From assembly GCA_964402975.1 (NCBI GenBank), contig CAYOEM010000013.1, forward strand, positions 10,491-74,490: a DNA stretch of 64,000 bases. Reading direction: 5' to 3'. Both the position numbers and the translations under genes were made by a program. Shown here in pieces: positions 33,590 through 42,099 of this stretch. This DNA comes from CAMDKS01 sp964402975 (GTDB taxonomy: Bacteria > Bdellovibrionota_B > Oligoflexia > Oligoflexales > RGVZ01). The notes under the pieces were generated by a model that saw nothing but the letters and a program-made list of their open reading frames with translations, did no database searches and was not told the DNA's origin. Within the stretch, counting starts at the first letter, position 1. Each line of letters opens with the position of its first letter.

Positions 33590-34968
33590 GCAGAGTGTCC
33601 TCTGCTGCAATAAACGTAACTCTTTTGCTGCTTGCGGTTGGAGCAACTGTCGCGTGGCTCAGAGATGAAACCAACAAAAACTCATCTGAAGCTAATGTGC
33701 CCCCGCCCACCTTGAAGCCATCAACGGTGCTCGAATCACCAGCGGAGCATTTCGACGAGGTCGAAATGGCGCAATATCGTCAGATCATCGTCAGCCATTC
33801 GACCGGTGACTTTTCCGGAGCGGTAACCTTAATGGACCGTCTACTCGATAATCACAATATCAGTGAAAATTTTAGAGAGTGGCTCCTCCGCCAAAAACCG
33901 ATTCTGCTGACAAGCTTGGCTTGGATTAAAATTAAGAGCCAGGACTGCGACGACGCAGTTAAGATATTTTACCGCGCCCTCGCGCTCTCGCCAGTTATCG
34001 AGGCGCAAAAAGGTATCGGTTACTGTCTGCGAGTCATGAAGAACTGGCCGGAAGCTGCTAGTTATCTTGCTTTGTACGTATTAGCAAAACCTGCAGATAT
34101 TGAGGGTCGACTTATGTATGCTGACACCCTTGAGTCACTCGGACGCTACGATGAGGCCGTGAGTATTCTAGAGGGTGCACCAGCTCTGGCCGAGGCAACG
34201 TCAGAAATGCAAGAGCTGGCCAAACAACGCCTGACGGCTATGAGGGCGAAAGCAAAAAGTGGAGCAGGCCAAAAAACGGAGCGAAGTGAGAACTTTTTTG
34301 TAAGTTACCATGAAGATTCCCATGACAGTATTCTGAAACAAGTATTGGAGATACTTGAGGCTGCGATGAACGAATACTCGTCACTGCTAGGGGTGACTCC
34401 TCCTGCAAGTCCGATCGAGGTTATTCTTTATCGCAAGGAAGATTTTGTTGACGTGATCCCGGGCGGGCCGGGTTGGGCGGAGGGTGCATTTGACGGGCGT
34501 ATGCGTGTTCCCGTCTCGCCGGACATGCTTGGAGACGTAAATGGTCGTTTGGCCATCATATTGCGGCATGAGTTGTCGCACGCGGTACTGTCCAATAGAA
34601 GTGGCGGCAGGCCGTGGCCCACGTGGTTTGATGAGGGTCTCGCCCAATACCTCGCCTGCCGAGGCCGAGCCTGTGAGTCGTTCAAATTTCCAGCCAAACT
34701 CAGTGCGTTTAGCTCCGTTGCGCGGCTTACACATCCATTCGTTACACTGGATGACATCGATGCAGGCACCGCCTACCTTCATAGTCTTTATATTGTTCAG
34801 GGCATTTTTAGATCTAAAGGTGATATGTGGCTTGATTTAATTTCCAGCCGTTTACCAGTCAACGGGCCAGTGACGTCAGACTTCATCGCAGAGACTCTAG
34901 GGTGGTCTTCTTTTGAGGAACTTTGGGGTAGCGCCAATGATAGGTGGCGTCAAAAACTCCAACCCTAG
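33586..34968 (+). CDS. Membrane-anchored TPR protein with metallopeptidase (MA clan) domain
   Basis: The 460-residue product has an N-terminal transmembrane anchor (about residues 7-25), TPR-like repeats (about 60-215) and a C-terminal gluzincin-type domain. HELSH lies at 328-332 and the third ligand Glu350 in WFDEGLAQYL, which fits the peptidase MA family often found with TPRs. It is probably periplasmic. Translation is coupled to grxC by GTGA overlap. Its end overlaps the convergent frmA gene by four bases. The substrate is unknown. Confidence 0.75.
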   Translation: MSRVSSAAINVTLLLLAVGATVAWLRDETNKNSSEANVPPPTLKPSTVLESPAEHFDEVEMAQYRQIIVSHSTGDFSGAVTLMDRLLDNHNISENFREWLLRQKPILLTSLAWIKIKSQDCDDAVKIFYRALALSPVIEAQKGIGYCLRVMKNWPEAASYLALYVLAKPADIEGRLMYADTLESLGRYDEAVSILEGAPALAEATSEMQELAKQRLTAMRAKAKSGAGQKTERSENFFVSYHEDSHDSILKQVLEILEAAMNEYSSLLGVTPPASPIEVILYRKEDFVDVIPGGPGWAEGAFDGRMRVPVSPDMLGDVNGRLAIILRHELSHAVLSNRSGGRPWPTWFDEGLAQYLACRGRACESFKFPAKLSAFSSVARLTHPFVTLDDIDAGTAYLHSLYIVQGIFRSKGDMWLDLISSRLPVNGPVTSDFIAETLGWSSFEELWGSANDRWRQKLQP

Positions 34969-36074
34969 AATAAAATAACGGATCTAATGCTTTTTCCTTC
35001 GTGCATGTAGTCGAAGGCTTTGTTGATATCCTCGAGCGGCATTGTATAAGTGATCATCTCGTCGATCTTTATCTTTCCATCCATGTAATCGTCGACGTAC
35101 TTGGGTAGTTCTGTTCGACCCTTGACGCCGCCGAACGCGCTGCCTTTCCAGACTCGGCCAGTGACAAGTTGAAATGGCCTAGTCGATATTTCCTGTCCAG
35201 CGCCAGCGACGCCGATTACAATCGATTGGCCCCATCCGCGGTGAGCGCACTCGAGCGCAGCGCGCATCAGAGACACATCACCTACACATTCAAATGAGTA
35301 ATCCACGCCCCATTCAGTCATCTCGATGATGGCCTGCTGAATCGGACGATCAATTTTTCTTGGGTTCAAAAAGTCTGTAGCACCAAATTTTTGGGCGAGT
35401 GGCCACTTTGTGTCGTTGATGTCGACGCCGATTATTCTTGCGGCCCCTGCCATCCGAGCGCCCTGAATCACCGACAGCCCAATACCGCCCAGTCCAAAAA
35501 CAGCAACCGAGGACCCTTTTTCTACACGAGCAGTATTTAAAACGGCGCCGATGCCCGTGGTAACTCCACACCCAAGAAGGCAAACCTTGTCCAGAGGGGC
35601 GTTCGTATTGATCTTGGCCAGGGCGATTTCTGGTAGGACGGTATATTCGGCGAAAGTGGAACATCCCATGTAATGATGTATGGGCTTGCCGTTTTTTGAG
35701 AACCTAGAGCTTCCATCTGGCATGACGCCTTTACCTTGCGTCGCTCTGATCTTCACGCAAAGATTGGTCTTACCAGAAAGGCAGAACTTACAGGTCTTGC
35801 ATTCCGGTGTGTAGAGAGGAATAACGTGATCGCCCTTATTTAATGATTTTACTCCGGGCCCCACGGCCTCAACGACGCCACCGCCTTCGTGGCCAAGTAT
35901 GACGGGAAATAAACCCTCGGGATCTTTTCCAGATAGCGTGTAGGCATCAGTGTGGCAGACTCCAGTCGCGATCATTTTGATCAAAACTTCGCCAGCTCTT
36001 GGTTCTTCCAAGTCGACCTGTTCAATGCTTAATGGTTGACCTGGTTGCCAGGCAATGGCCGCTTTGACCTTCAT
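34965..36074 (-). CDS. frmA: Class III alcohol dehydrogenase / S-(hydroxymethyl)glutathione dehydrogenase
   Basis: The 369-residue enzyme matches zinc-dependent class III ADH in length and motifs: GVCHTDAYTLSG with the catalytic-zinc Cys, GHEGGGVVEAVG near residue 66, the structural zinc Cys quartet CKTCKFCLSGKTNLC near 92-106, and the NAD-binding GLGGIG near 194. It oxidises the glutathione adduct of formaldehyde and also reduces S-nitrosoglutathione. No S-formylglutathione hydrolase is next to it. The upstream region has a repeated TTCTGAACAC motif. Confidence 0.94.
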   Translation of the reverse strand: MKVKAAIAWQPGQPLSIEQVDLEEPRAGEVLIKMIATGVCHTDAYTLSGKDPEGLFPVILGHEGGGVVEAVGPGVKSLNKGDHVIPLYTPECKTCKFCLSGKTNLCVKIRATQGKGVMPDGSSRFSKNGKPIHHYMGCSTFAEYTVLPEIALAKINTNAPLDKVCLLGCGVTTGIGAVLNTARVEKGSSVAVFGLGGIGLSVIQGARMAGAARIIGVDINDTKWPLAQKFGATDFLNPRKIDRPIQQAIIEMTEWGVDYSFECVGDVSLMRAALECAHRGWGQSIVIGVAGAGQEISTRPFQLVTGRVWKGSAFGGVKGRTELPKYVDDYMDGKIKIDEMITYTMPLEDINKAFDYMHEGKSIRSVILF

Positions 36075-36106
36075 GGTAGACTCCTGTTTAGGTTCCCAGT
36101 CTAGGT

Positions 36107-36149
36107 GTGTTCAGAAACTAATTCATCAATAAAAATAGCGTGTTCAGAA
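36107..36149. promoter_or_regulatory. Repeated GTGTTCAGAA motif upstream of frmA
   Basis: GTGTTCAGAA occurs at 36107-36116 and again at 36140-36149, 33 bases apart, about three helical turns. Both lie 33-75 bases before the frmA start, where a regulator would bind. The identity of the regulator is unknown. Confidence 0.35.
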
Positions 36150-36194
36150 TTCTAGGACCTTCATTGTATCCTGGCTTTTCTGGATTTTTAACAA

Positions 36195-36225
36195 AAAAAG
36201 CCTCGCGATGAAGAGACTGCTTTTT
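36195..36225. terminator. Terminator-like hairpin between frmA and the histone gene
   Basis: AAAAAGCCTC pairs with GAG and GCTTTTT with an internal three-base bulge, over an eight-base loop. Runs of A and T flank it on both strands. No gene ends nearby, so it may end a short untranslated RNA or insulate the histone gene from frmA transcripts. Confidence 0.35.
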
Positions 36226-36328
36226 ACATATCGGCTGGCAAATTTAGATCGAAGTTTGTAAGCTTTTGCTTTCGGCTAATTATTGGCCTTTTGTTTGGAT
36301 TTACTGCTTAGATGAGTAGAGGTGGGTT

Positions 36329-36514
36329 ATGAGTGAAGTTCTTGTAGTTGCAAGTAAAGTCAAAGCGCTTATCAAAAAGCAATCAGAAATGAACACGTCA
36401 GCCAACGTCATGGATGCGTTGAGCAAAATCGTTGAGCGCGAAGTCGCAAAGGCTATTGAACGCGCCAAGGCGGATAAGCGTAAAACTGTTATGGATAGAG
36501 ATTTCGAGGGTTGA
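36329..36514 (+). CDS. Bacterial histone-fold protein (HBb type)
   Basis: This 61-residue basic protein has the helix-loop-helix pattern of a single histone fold: alpha1 about residues 4-17 (VLVVASKVKALIKK), loop with MNTSA, long alpha2 about 24-48, then KRKTVMDRD at 50-58, where RKT(51-53) is the DNA-contacting loop motif shared with archaeal histones, and a short alpha3. Its length and pattern agree with what I recall of the histone HBb (Bd0055) of Bdellovibrio bacteriovorus, an abundant chromatin protein. A GAGGTGGG ribosome-binding site lies upstream. It stands alone as a single-gene unit between frmA and a convergent PP2C gene. No tails are present. Confidence 0.88.
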   Translation: MSEVLVVASKVKALIKKQSEMNTSANVMDALSKIVEREVAKAIERAKADKRKTVMDRDFEG

Positions 36515-36520
36515 GCTTCG

Positions 36521-36541
36521 TACCGGCTTATCATGCCGGTA
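36521..36541. terminator. Short hairpin after the histone gene
   Basis: TACCGGC at 36521-36527 pairs perfectly with GCCGGTA at 36535-36541 over a seven-base loop, just after the histone stop and before the convergent PP2C stop. There is no T-run, so it is a weak or factor-assisted terminator. Confidence 0.45.
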
Positions 36542-36546
36542 GTGCC

Positions 36547-38721
36547 TTAAGCCGTTCGCTTAATAAAAATCATAGCTTTGTCGTCGGGATGAACGCTGTC
36601 TTTTCCTAGATCTATAACGAGGTCAAAAAGTTCTTCCGACGTTATGTCGGTGCGCTTATTGTCTTTGCTTATGGCGCGTACCATTCGACTTATGGGACGC
36701 GTCCCATCAATGCAGCCGTCACTGAATGTGAATAGATAATCCCCGATGTCTAATTGGGTGTGAACGAGTTCCACATCAATGTGGTCTCGAGTGCCAAGAG
36801 ACTGGCCGCGCGCAGGAATGATGCGAGCGCCAGTTTTGCTGACGTGAACCCATCCTGCCATACCGTGGACTGCCATTGTTGCCTTGCCGTTTTCGTCCAT
36901 CTGCGCGATGCAGACCGCTGAGCCCACGTTTCCGCGGAAGAGATTATATATGTGGATATTTAGCTCCCTCACCGTGGCGTCAAGGCTGGACGGCTCAAAG
37001 TCTTTTTTTCGAAGAAGACTCACAATGGCAGCAACCGCCAATGCTGCGGCTGGTCCCTTTCCAGTGACGTCACCCAGAAAGAATGTTGTTTTTTGGTGGC
37101 GTCCGTCACTAAGAAAGATCCAGTCACCCGCGAGCCTTTCAGCAGAAACGTATTTACAGTTCCAGAGGGCATTGCCGCGGCTGCCAGACATTTGTGTTGG
37201 AAGCAGAGTGGTTTGAACCGACTGCGCAAGCTCAAGCCTGTCGTCTAGATTTTGCAATTGATTCTGCAGAAACCTTTGATGACTGTGCTGCATAGCCATT
37301 TCTATACCCGTTACCGAAGCCATGAAGACAAACAAGACCAGATCAAAGCTCCAGGTTAGGGCGGTCATGGGTAGGGCGATACTTATTTTGAGCTGGGGAA
37401 ATGTGTCCACGATGAGTCTAGCGAGATCAATGAATGCCAAGCCGCAGCCAAACAGCAGTAAACCGCTAAAAAATAGTGCTATACGGGATCTTACAATGGA
37501 TTTTTCAGACCTGGATAGAATTCCTGCCATGGTAAAGGCCACAAATACTGAAAACACATAGACGCAGGGCTTTAGAATAATGGCAATGACGTCAAGACTA
37601 GTTGTTGCTGTTTTATAGCTCATGACTGCTAGGCAGAGCATGTTGAAAATCGTGATGGCAGCAAACGCTGATCCCATGAGGAGATTGCCGCGTCGGAATT
37701 CGAGGCGAAAGAATGCGTAAACAAACCGTGCCATGAGCATCAGACTGTAGTTTCTGGACATGAGGGCCATCAGTTCGGTTGTCTGGCCGCTGAGACCCAA
37801 ATTGGACGAGTAGTCTGAGCGAAAGAATAATTCGAGGCTTGATGTTAGACCGAATAGAAGAAACCACATGATTTCTTTATTCCGTCTTACGAACATGAAA
37901 AGCATCGCGAACACAACGCCAAACGACAGTTTTGGCAGTAGATAAATCAGGTGATGAATGGTCCCGTTATCTCGCGCGAAATTTGCAAGATTTGCCAAGT
38001 CTGCTCGCGGGCCGATCACCATGTCGCCTCGATTGGAGATTCCCTGGTAGGGAAGATCCCCCGGATAAGCTCTAATGGCAATATTAACAGTGCCGTCCTC
38101 TCTGATGTATTGACCTGGAATTGGGGCCAGCATTGTTTCCTGCGTGCCCTGGAACACAAGTTGATTGTTCAGAAACATATCCCAGCTTTTTGAGAACATG
38201 ATGATCGTGTGTAGACTGAGTGGCTGAGTTTTTCCAAGCTCTTTGATCTTGTCTGGTATTTTAATAGTGGCACGATAAAAGATGGGGTCCCCTTTTTGCC
38301 ACAGTTTAAGGGGAAACTCCTGCATCGGCAGCACTTCTTGGCGTCGAAAGAACGAAGAAGGCGTTGACTCCAACCGGTAGCATTCGTCCGTGGCGCATCC
38401 TTTGCTTTCGCCGTAGTGAACGTCCCACTTAATACGCTCTTTTGTCAGATTATAGACGTTGGGCGATGAGTAGACCGCTGGTGGCCAATCTTCATAGTCC
38501 AAAAGCCTCGAGATAAAAAACGCTGAGCCTAAAACCAAGCAGGTCAATGCGACGAGTAGACCAAGCCGTTCACCAAATTTTGAAGGTTCGCCCGAGTCGC
38601 TTTGGGTTTCGGCTCCAGCGATTGCTTGTTCAATCAAACGATAGCCAGGGACTAAGTCGCTTCTGGCAATCCCTGCTGCGACTTCGTCCAGTTTTTTACC
38701 GATCGCGTCCTTGCGATTCAT
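36547..38721 (-). CDS. Membrane-bound 7TM-type PP2C (SpoIIE/RsbU) phosphatase
   Basis: The 724-residue protein has a first membrane segment (about residues 51-70), a periplasmic beta domain (about 80-250) like the sensory domains of 7TMR-DISM proteins, about seven membrane helices (about 258-480) and a cytoplasmic PP2C-type phosphatase domain (about 500-724). LLPTQM and FFLGDVTGKGPAAALA carry the metal-binding Asp, and FTFSDGCIDG and DDKAMIF complete the SpoIIE motif set. It would dephosphorylate an anti-sigma-factor antagonist or similar partner upon a periplasmic signal. It is followed upstream by the C11-like gene six bases away, so they may share a transcript. Confidence 0.85.
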   Translation of the reverse strand: MNRKDAIGKKLDEVAAGIARSDLVPGYRLIEQAIAGAETQSDSGEPSKFGERLGLLVALTCLVLGSAFFISRLLDYEDWPPAVYSSPNVYNLTKERIKWDVHYGESKGCATDECYRLESTPSSFFRRQEVLPMQEFPLKLWQKGDPIFYRATIKIPDKIKELGKTQPLSLHTIIMFSKSWDMFLNNQLVFQGTQETMLAPIPGQYIREDGTVNIAIRAYPGDLPYQGISNRGDMVIGPRADLANLANFARDNGTIHHLIYLLPKLSFGVVFAMLFMFVRRNKEIMWFLLFGLTSSLELFFRSDYSSNLGLSGQTTELMALMSRNYSLMLMARFVYAFFRLEFRRGNLLMGSAFAAITIFNMLCLAVMSYKTATTSLDVIAIILKPCVYVFSVFVAFTMAGILSRSEKSIVRSRIALFFSGLLLFGCGLAFIDLARLIVDTFPQLKISIALPMTALTWSFDLVLFVFMASVTGIEMAMQHSHQRFLQNQLQNLDDRLELAQSVQTTLLPTQMSGSRGNALWNCKYVSAERLAGDWIFLSDGRHQKTTFFLGDVTGKGPAAALAVAAIVSLLRKKDFEPSSLDATVRELNIHIYNLFRGNVGSAVCIAQMDENGKATMAVHGMAGWVHVSKTGARIIPARGQSLGTRDHIDVELVHTQLDIGDYLFTFSDGCIDGTRPISRMVRAISKDNKRTDITSEELFDLVIDLGKDSVHPDDKAMIFIKRTA

Positions 38722-38727
38722 GGGCCC

Positions 38728-39891
38728 TCATCTTGTCTTTTTAGCCTTGCTGTTTAACTCATCGACGAGCCAAAGCCGCAGTGATCCTTCAGTGGATGTG
38801 CCTGCGGACTTGTAGCTGATTGTGTTGTAATCCAGTCCTTTTTCATCGGAGGTAAATAAGTAACCGATATTGAGAGTCGGTGTCTCAGCGACGTCTTGAA
38901 TGAGAACGCCTAGGTCTGATTTGCAAGATTCCAAGAAAAGAACGTTAAAGAACATTTTTCGTTCTGGGTCCATAATTGTCTGTAGCAATTGCTCCTTGCT
39001 GATTCCCGCAGCTCTGATGTCTTGGGTTTGAATTGGGTTTTCATCCTCGAGTCTTTGTTTGTCGAGGCCTTGTTTATCTAGTCCTTGTTTGTCCAGACCT
39101 TGCTTGTCGAGGCCCTGTTTATCAAGGCGTTGCTTGTCAAGTGAGGCAATGGTTCGGGTTTCGGGTTGATTTGCGAAATAGATGCCCAAGAATTTTGGTG
39201 TTACGACCCGAGATTCGAAGGCGATTTTTGACGTAACAGCGAGCTCTTCGTTGCCGTGGGATTTCACCACCAAAGAGTACTCGTGCCGGTCAGTTGGGAA
39301 TAATTCAGTGACTAGGTCCATGGAAGCTCTGAGCATATCGAGGTGAGATAGTGGGCTGCTGTTGAAAATCTTGTTTACTTTAATACGGTCATAGATCGCG
39401 TAGACTTTGTCAGCGATTTCAGCCGGCACCGCTTCAATTGTTTTTCCAGGTTCGCAGTATTTTAGTTTTTTACTAACGATGGCGGAGTTGTTTATAAAGA
39501 CAACTCCAGCCTGGATCGCAGCACTCTTTTGGCAAAACGTGGATTCAATCTCTGCTAAGTCAAGATTCAACGCCTTTGTAAAGTCGGGAACGTCCATTTT
39601 GAGTCGGTCCCTAGCACCGCGAATGACTTGGCCTCTGTGAGAGAGCAAAATGGCAGCGCCATCAAAGCTTTTTGACACGGCAGCTAGCTCGTCCAAATAA
39701 ACGGGCGTTTCAACTGGATTATTAACATAATGAATAAGAACTTGAGCTTTCCTCGCATCGTTCGTGCGGTCACCAACTCGGACTCCGGGATTTAGGTGCT
39801 TGTTTTCGGACAAAGCACCAAACTTACAGCCCGATAGTTGAAACACGCTCACAGAGGTAGCGATGTAAACCATAAATGCGCGAAAGTTCAT
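38728..39891 (-). CDS. Lipoprotein resembling clostripain (C11) cysteine peptidases, with LDKQG repeats
   Basis: The ATG at 39891 is preceded by GGAGG at seven bases. The 387-residue product has a signal peptide and lipobox QLSGC near residue 22. A candidate clan-CD catalytic pair is visible: VVKSHG with His212 after a hydrophobic strand, and FLESC with Cys323 after another. LFTSDEKGLDYNTISY follows, similar in place to the SEE...GWxY segment of clostripain. The two residues are about 110 apart because of an insert that holds six LDKQG/R pentapeptides (251-280). Function is inferred from pattern only. It lies just upstream of the PP2C phosphatase gene and diverges from the C25 gene. Confidence 0.55.
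   Translation of the reverse strand: MNFRAFMVYIATSVSVFQLSGCKFGALSENKHLNPGVRVGDRTNDARKAQVLIHYVNNPVETPVYLDELAAVSKSFDGAAILLSHRGQVIRGARDRLKMDVPDFTKALNLDLAEIESTFCQKSAAIQAGVVFINNSAIVSKKLKYCEPGKTIEAVPAEIADKVYAIYDRIKVNKIFNSSPLSHLDMLRASMDLVTELFPTDRHEYSLVVKSHGNEELAVTSKIAFESRVVTPKFLGIYFANQPETRTIASLDKQRLDKQGLDKQGLDKQGLDKQGLDKQRLEDENPIQTQDIRAAGISKEQLLQTIMDPERKMFFNVLFLESCKSDLGVLIQDVAETPTLNIGYLFTSDEKGLDYNTISYKSAGTSTEGSLRLWLVDELNSKAKKTR
39052..39141 (-). repeat. Six tandem 15-base units coding LDKQ(G/R)
   Basis: Six consecutive 15-base units encode Leu-Asp-Lys-Gln-Gly/Arg. The units differ mainly at third codon positions (CTT/CTC/CTG/CTA, GAC/GAT, AAG/AAA), which shows that the peptide is kept while the DNA has diverged. 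It lies within the clostripain-like gene, and unit gain or loss would keep the frame. Confidence 0.9.
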
Positions 39892-40157
39892 GGTGAGTCC
39901 TCCAAGTAACCCTAGGAATATTACAAACAAGTGACAGTAGTATCGGATCGGGGCAGCGATTAATTAACGAAAACAATTTAATCCAATAATAACGATATCT
40001 TGCATCGACTATTGGCAGGCTCTTTAACCCCCAAAGCTCGGCGTTAAGGCTTTGGGTGCCGGGCCGTGCTAAAATAGGGTCCTGTCGCTGACGACTTGGC
40101 AACAAGATAAATTCGACGGCGTATATCTTTAAATCCTCGCGGGATGGAGTTGTCACT

Positions 40158-42056
40158 GTGATTTGTTTTATGAAGATTTTGCCTTTTGTTTTGTTTGGTC
40201 TTAGCTCTACGGGTCTTGCAGCGGTAACGGTCGGGGTCGATGGAGACAAGACGGTCTACGATGTGAGGCTTGATGCCCCAGAATTCGAGACCGTCACCGT
40301 GCACGGCAGATCATTCGTGAAGGCTCGCCTAAGAGGAGCGAAGGGTTTTGAAGGCATCAGGTTTGAGGAGGGTCGGCCGGAGCTACCAGTGGTCAGATTT
40401 GTTTTAGATGGTGACGTTCAGGTGGAGGTGGACTCGGTCCGACTACAAGGCGTCATCGAAAATGGACTTCAATTACGTCCATCACAGCCCTCATGGAGTA
40501 AAAGCTCACACAGCGCTCCAGGGTTTCGTTACGAACCGGATGCGTATTCGTCTCGACGATGGATGAGCCTTCCCGAATTTGAAATTGAAGAAGTTGGGAC
40601 ATACCGAGGGATTCCTCGCCGAATGGTAACGTTGAACGCCTTTCGCTATGATCCGTCCCGGGGCGTCTATGAGGTCATCACAGGTTACCGGTTGACGGTT
40701 AAAACGCGGCAGACCATTGAAAATCGAGATCCACAGCTTGTGCTCGTCATTGGCGCCAAATTTGAAAACCATCCTGACGTGAGGCGCCTCGCCGAGCTCA
40801 AACGTAGTGAGGGGTTTAGAGTATTGGATGTGGTTGTTGGAAAAGACGTCCAAAATTCGCCGGACGAGATCCGAAAGCGTTTACAGCATATTTATAGGCA
40901 GGGCGAAAATTTACGTTTCGCAATTTTAATTGGTGATGTGGAGGACGTCCCGGCATTCTCGAGCACTCGAATCTACGGCGTTACCGATCATCCTTATCGC
41001 TCAGTTGACCGAGATGATTATGCCAATGATATTAATGCCCCTGACATTGGAGTGGGTCGTCTGAGCGTCAGCACAGATTCTGAGCTAACCGTCGTGGTTG
41101 ATAAAATAGAGCGATACTTGAAAGGTGACTTTACCGAGCACTTTACCATTGAGGGTGATAGTAGTTGGTTGAGACATCCAGCGTTTATTGCCACCCATGA
41201 TCGGTATCAGGTAGCTGAGGCGACTCATAATCATGTGATTAATGAATTTTTTAAGCCACGTGATTACTTGCAAAGTTTTCCGGAGGCGTCTGGGCGAGGT
41301 GGAGATCAGCTATACCCGGTATCCCTGGGAGCAACCAGACGACAGATCGTCAGTCACATGTCTGGTGGAAGATTTATCGTTAATTTTAGCGGGCACGGAT
41401 CACATGGAGGTTGGGAAGACGTTTCAACTCAAGATGTGCTAGCTATGAATCATCCGAGCGCTCTTCCATGGGTGTTGTCCAATTCTTGTATTACCGGTGA
41501 CTTTCGGGTGGGTTCAGTTTTCGCTGAAACGTGGTTGCGTCATCCACATGGCGCAATTGCATTCTGGGGCTCCATGGATAGTTCTTACTGGGACGAGGAT
41601 GATGTTTTAGAAAAAGGCGCCTACCGTGCCGTTTTCGAGAGATCAATTCGCTCGTTTGACATGATTCACCAAGCTGGTCTTTCGGAAGTGTGGCGATACT
41701 ACGGAGGTGCCGGTAGGAGTCAGTATTATTGGGAAACCTATGTCACTTTCGCGGATCCTTCTCTTTATGTTCGGCTGGATTTGCCAAAAAATGTTGAATT
41801 AGAGGGACCTACTGAGATCTCATCGGGTCAAACCCGTATCAGTTGGCGAGTTACCTCCAATGGTGCGCCCGTTCAGGATGCCGTAGTTGTTCTTTTGGGA
41901 GATGAGGGCTCCAGTAGTGTCAGTGCAAGGAGTGACAAGAATGGGCGAGTGGATTTGGATCTAAGCCGTCTTCCTCAAAGTCCGGACGGTTTGCGGTTGT
42001 GGGTGCACGGATATGATCTTCAAAGTGTGTCTCGCGACATACCCGTCCAGCCATAG
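40158..42056 (+). CDS. C25 (gingipain-like) cysteine peptidase
   Basis: The 632-residue product starts at GTG 40158 with GGAG eight bases upstream, followed by a signal peptide ending near GLAAV. An N-terminal prodomain-like region (to about residue 190) precedes the peptidase domain, which shows the clan-CD pair FSGHGSHGG (His413) and LSNSCITGDF (Cys444), plus PDIGVGRLSV and FWGSMDSSYWDEDD, all as in family C25. After about residue 545 comes an Ig-like C-terminal domain (EGPTEISSGQTRISWRV). It is a secreted cysteine endopeptidase. A 266-base region separates it from the divergent C11-like gene. Confidence 0.85.
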   Translation: MICFMKILPFVLFGLSSTGLAAVTVGVDGDKTVYDVRLDAPEFETVTVHGRSFVKARLRGAKGFEGIRFEEGRPELPVVRFVLDGDVQVEVDSVRLQGVIENGLQLRPSQPSWSKSSHSAPGFRYEPDAYSSRRWMSLPEFEIEEVGTYRGIPRRMVTLNAFRYDPSRGVYEVITGYRLTVKTRQTIENRDPQLVLVIGAKFENHPDVRRLAELKRSEGFRVLDVVVGKDVQNSPDEIRKRLQHIYRQGENLRFAILIGDVEDVPAFSSTRIYGVTDHPYRSVDRDDYANDINAPDIGVGRLSVSTDSELTVVVDKIERYLKGDFTEHFTIEGDSSWLRHPAFIATHDRYQVAEATHNHVINEFFKPRDYLQSFPEASGRGGDQLYPVSLGATRRQIVSHMSGGRFIVNFSGHGSHGGWEDVSTQDVLAMNHPSALPWVLSNSCITGDFRVGSVFAETWLRHPHGAIAFWGSMDSSYWDEDDVLEKGAYRAVFERSIRSFDMIHQAGLSEVWRYYGGAGRSQYYWETYVTFADPSLYVRLDLPKNVELEGPTEISSGQTRISWRVTSNGAPVQDAVVVLLGDEGSSSVSARSDKNGRVDLDLSRLPQSPDGLRLWVHGYDLQSVSRDIPVQP

Positions 42057-42099
42057 TTCAAACTGCCTAATAGTTTTAGGTCGGAGGAATACTAGGAAT

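Noticed and set aside
39052..39141. Possible CRISPR-like or satellite repeat
   Set aside because: The 15-base units have no spacers, are in frame, and code for a pentapeptide in a real gene.
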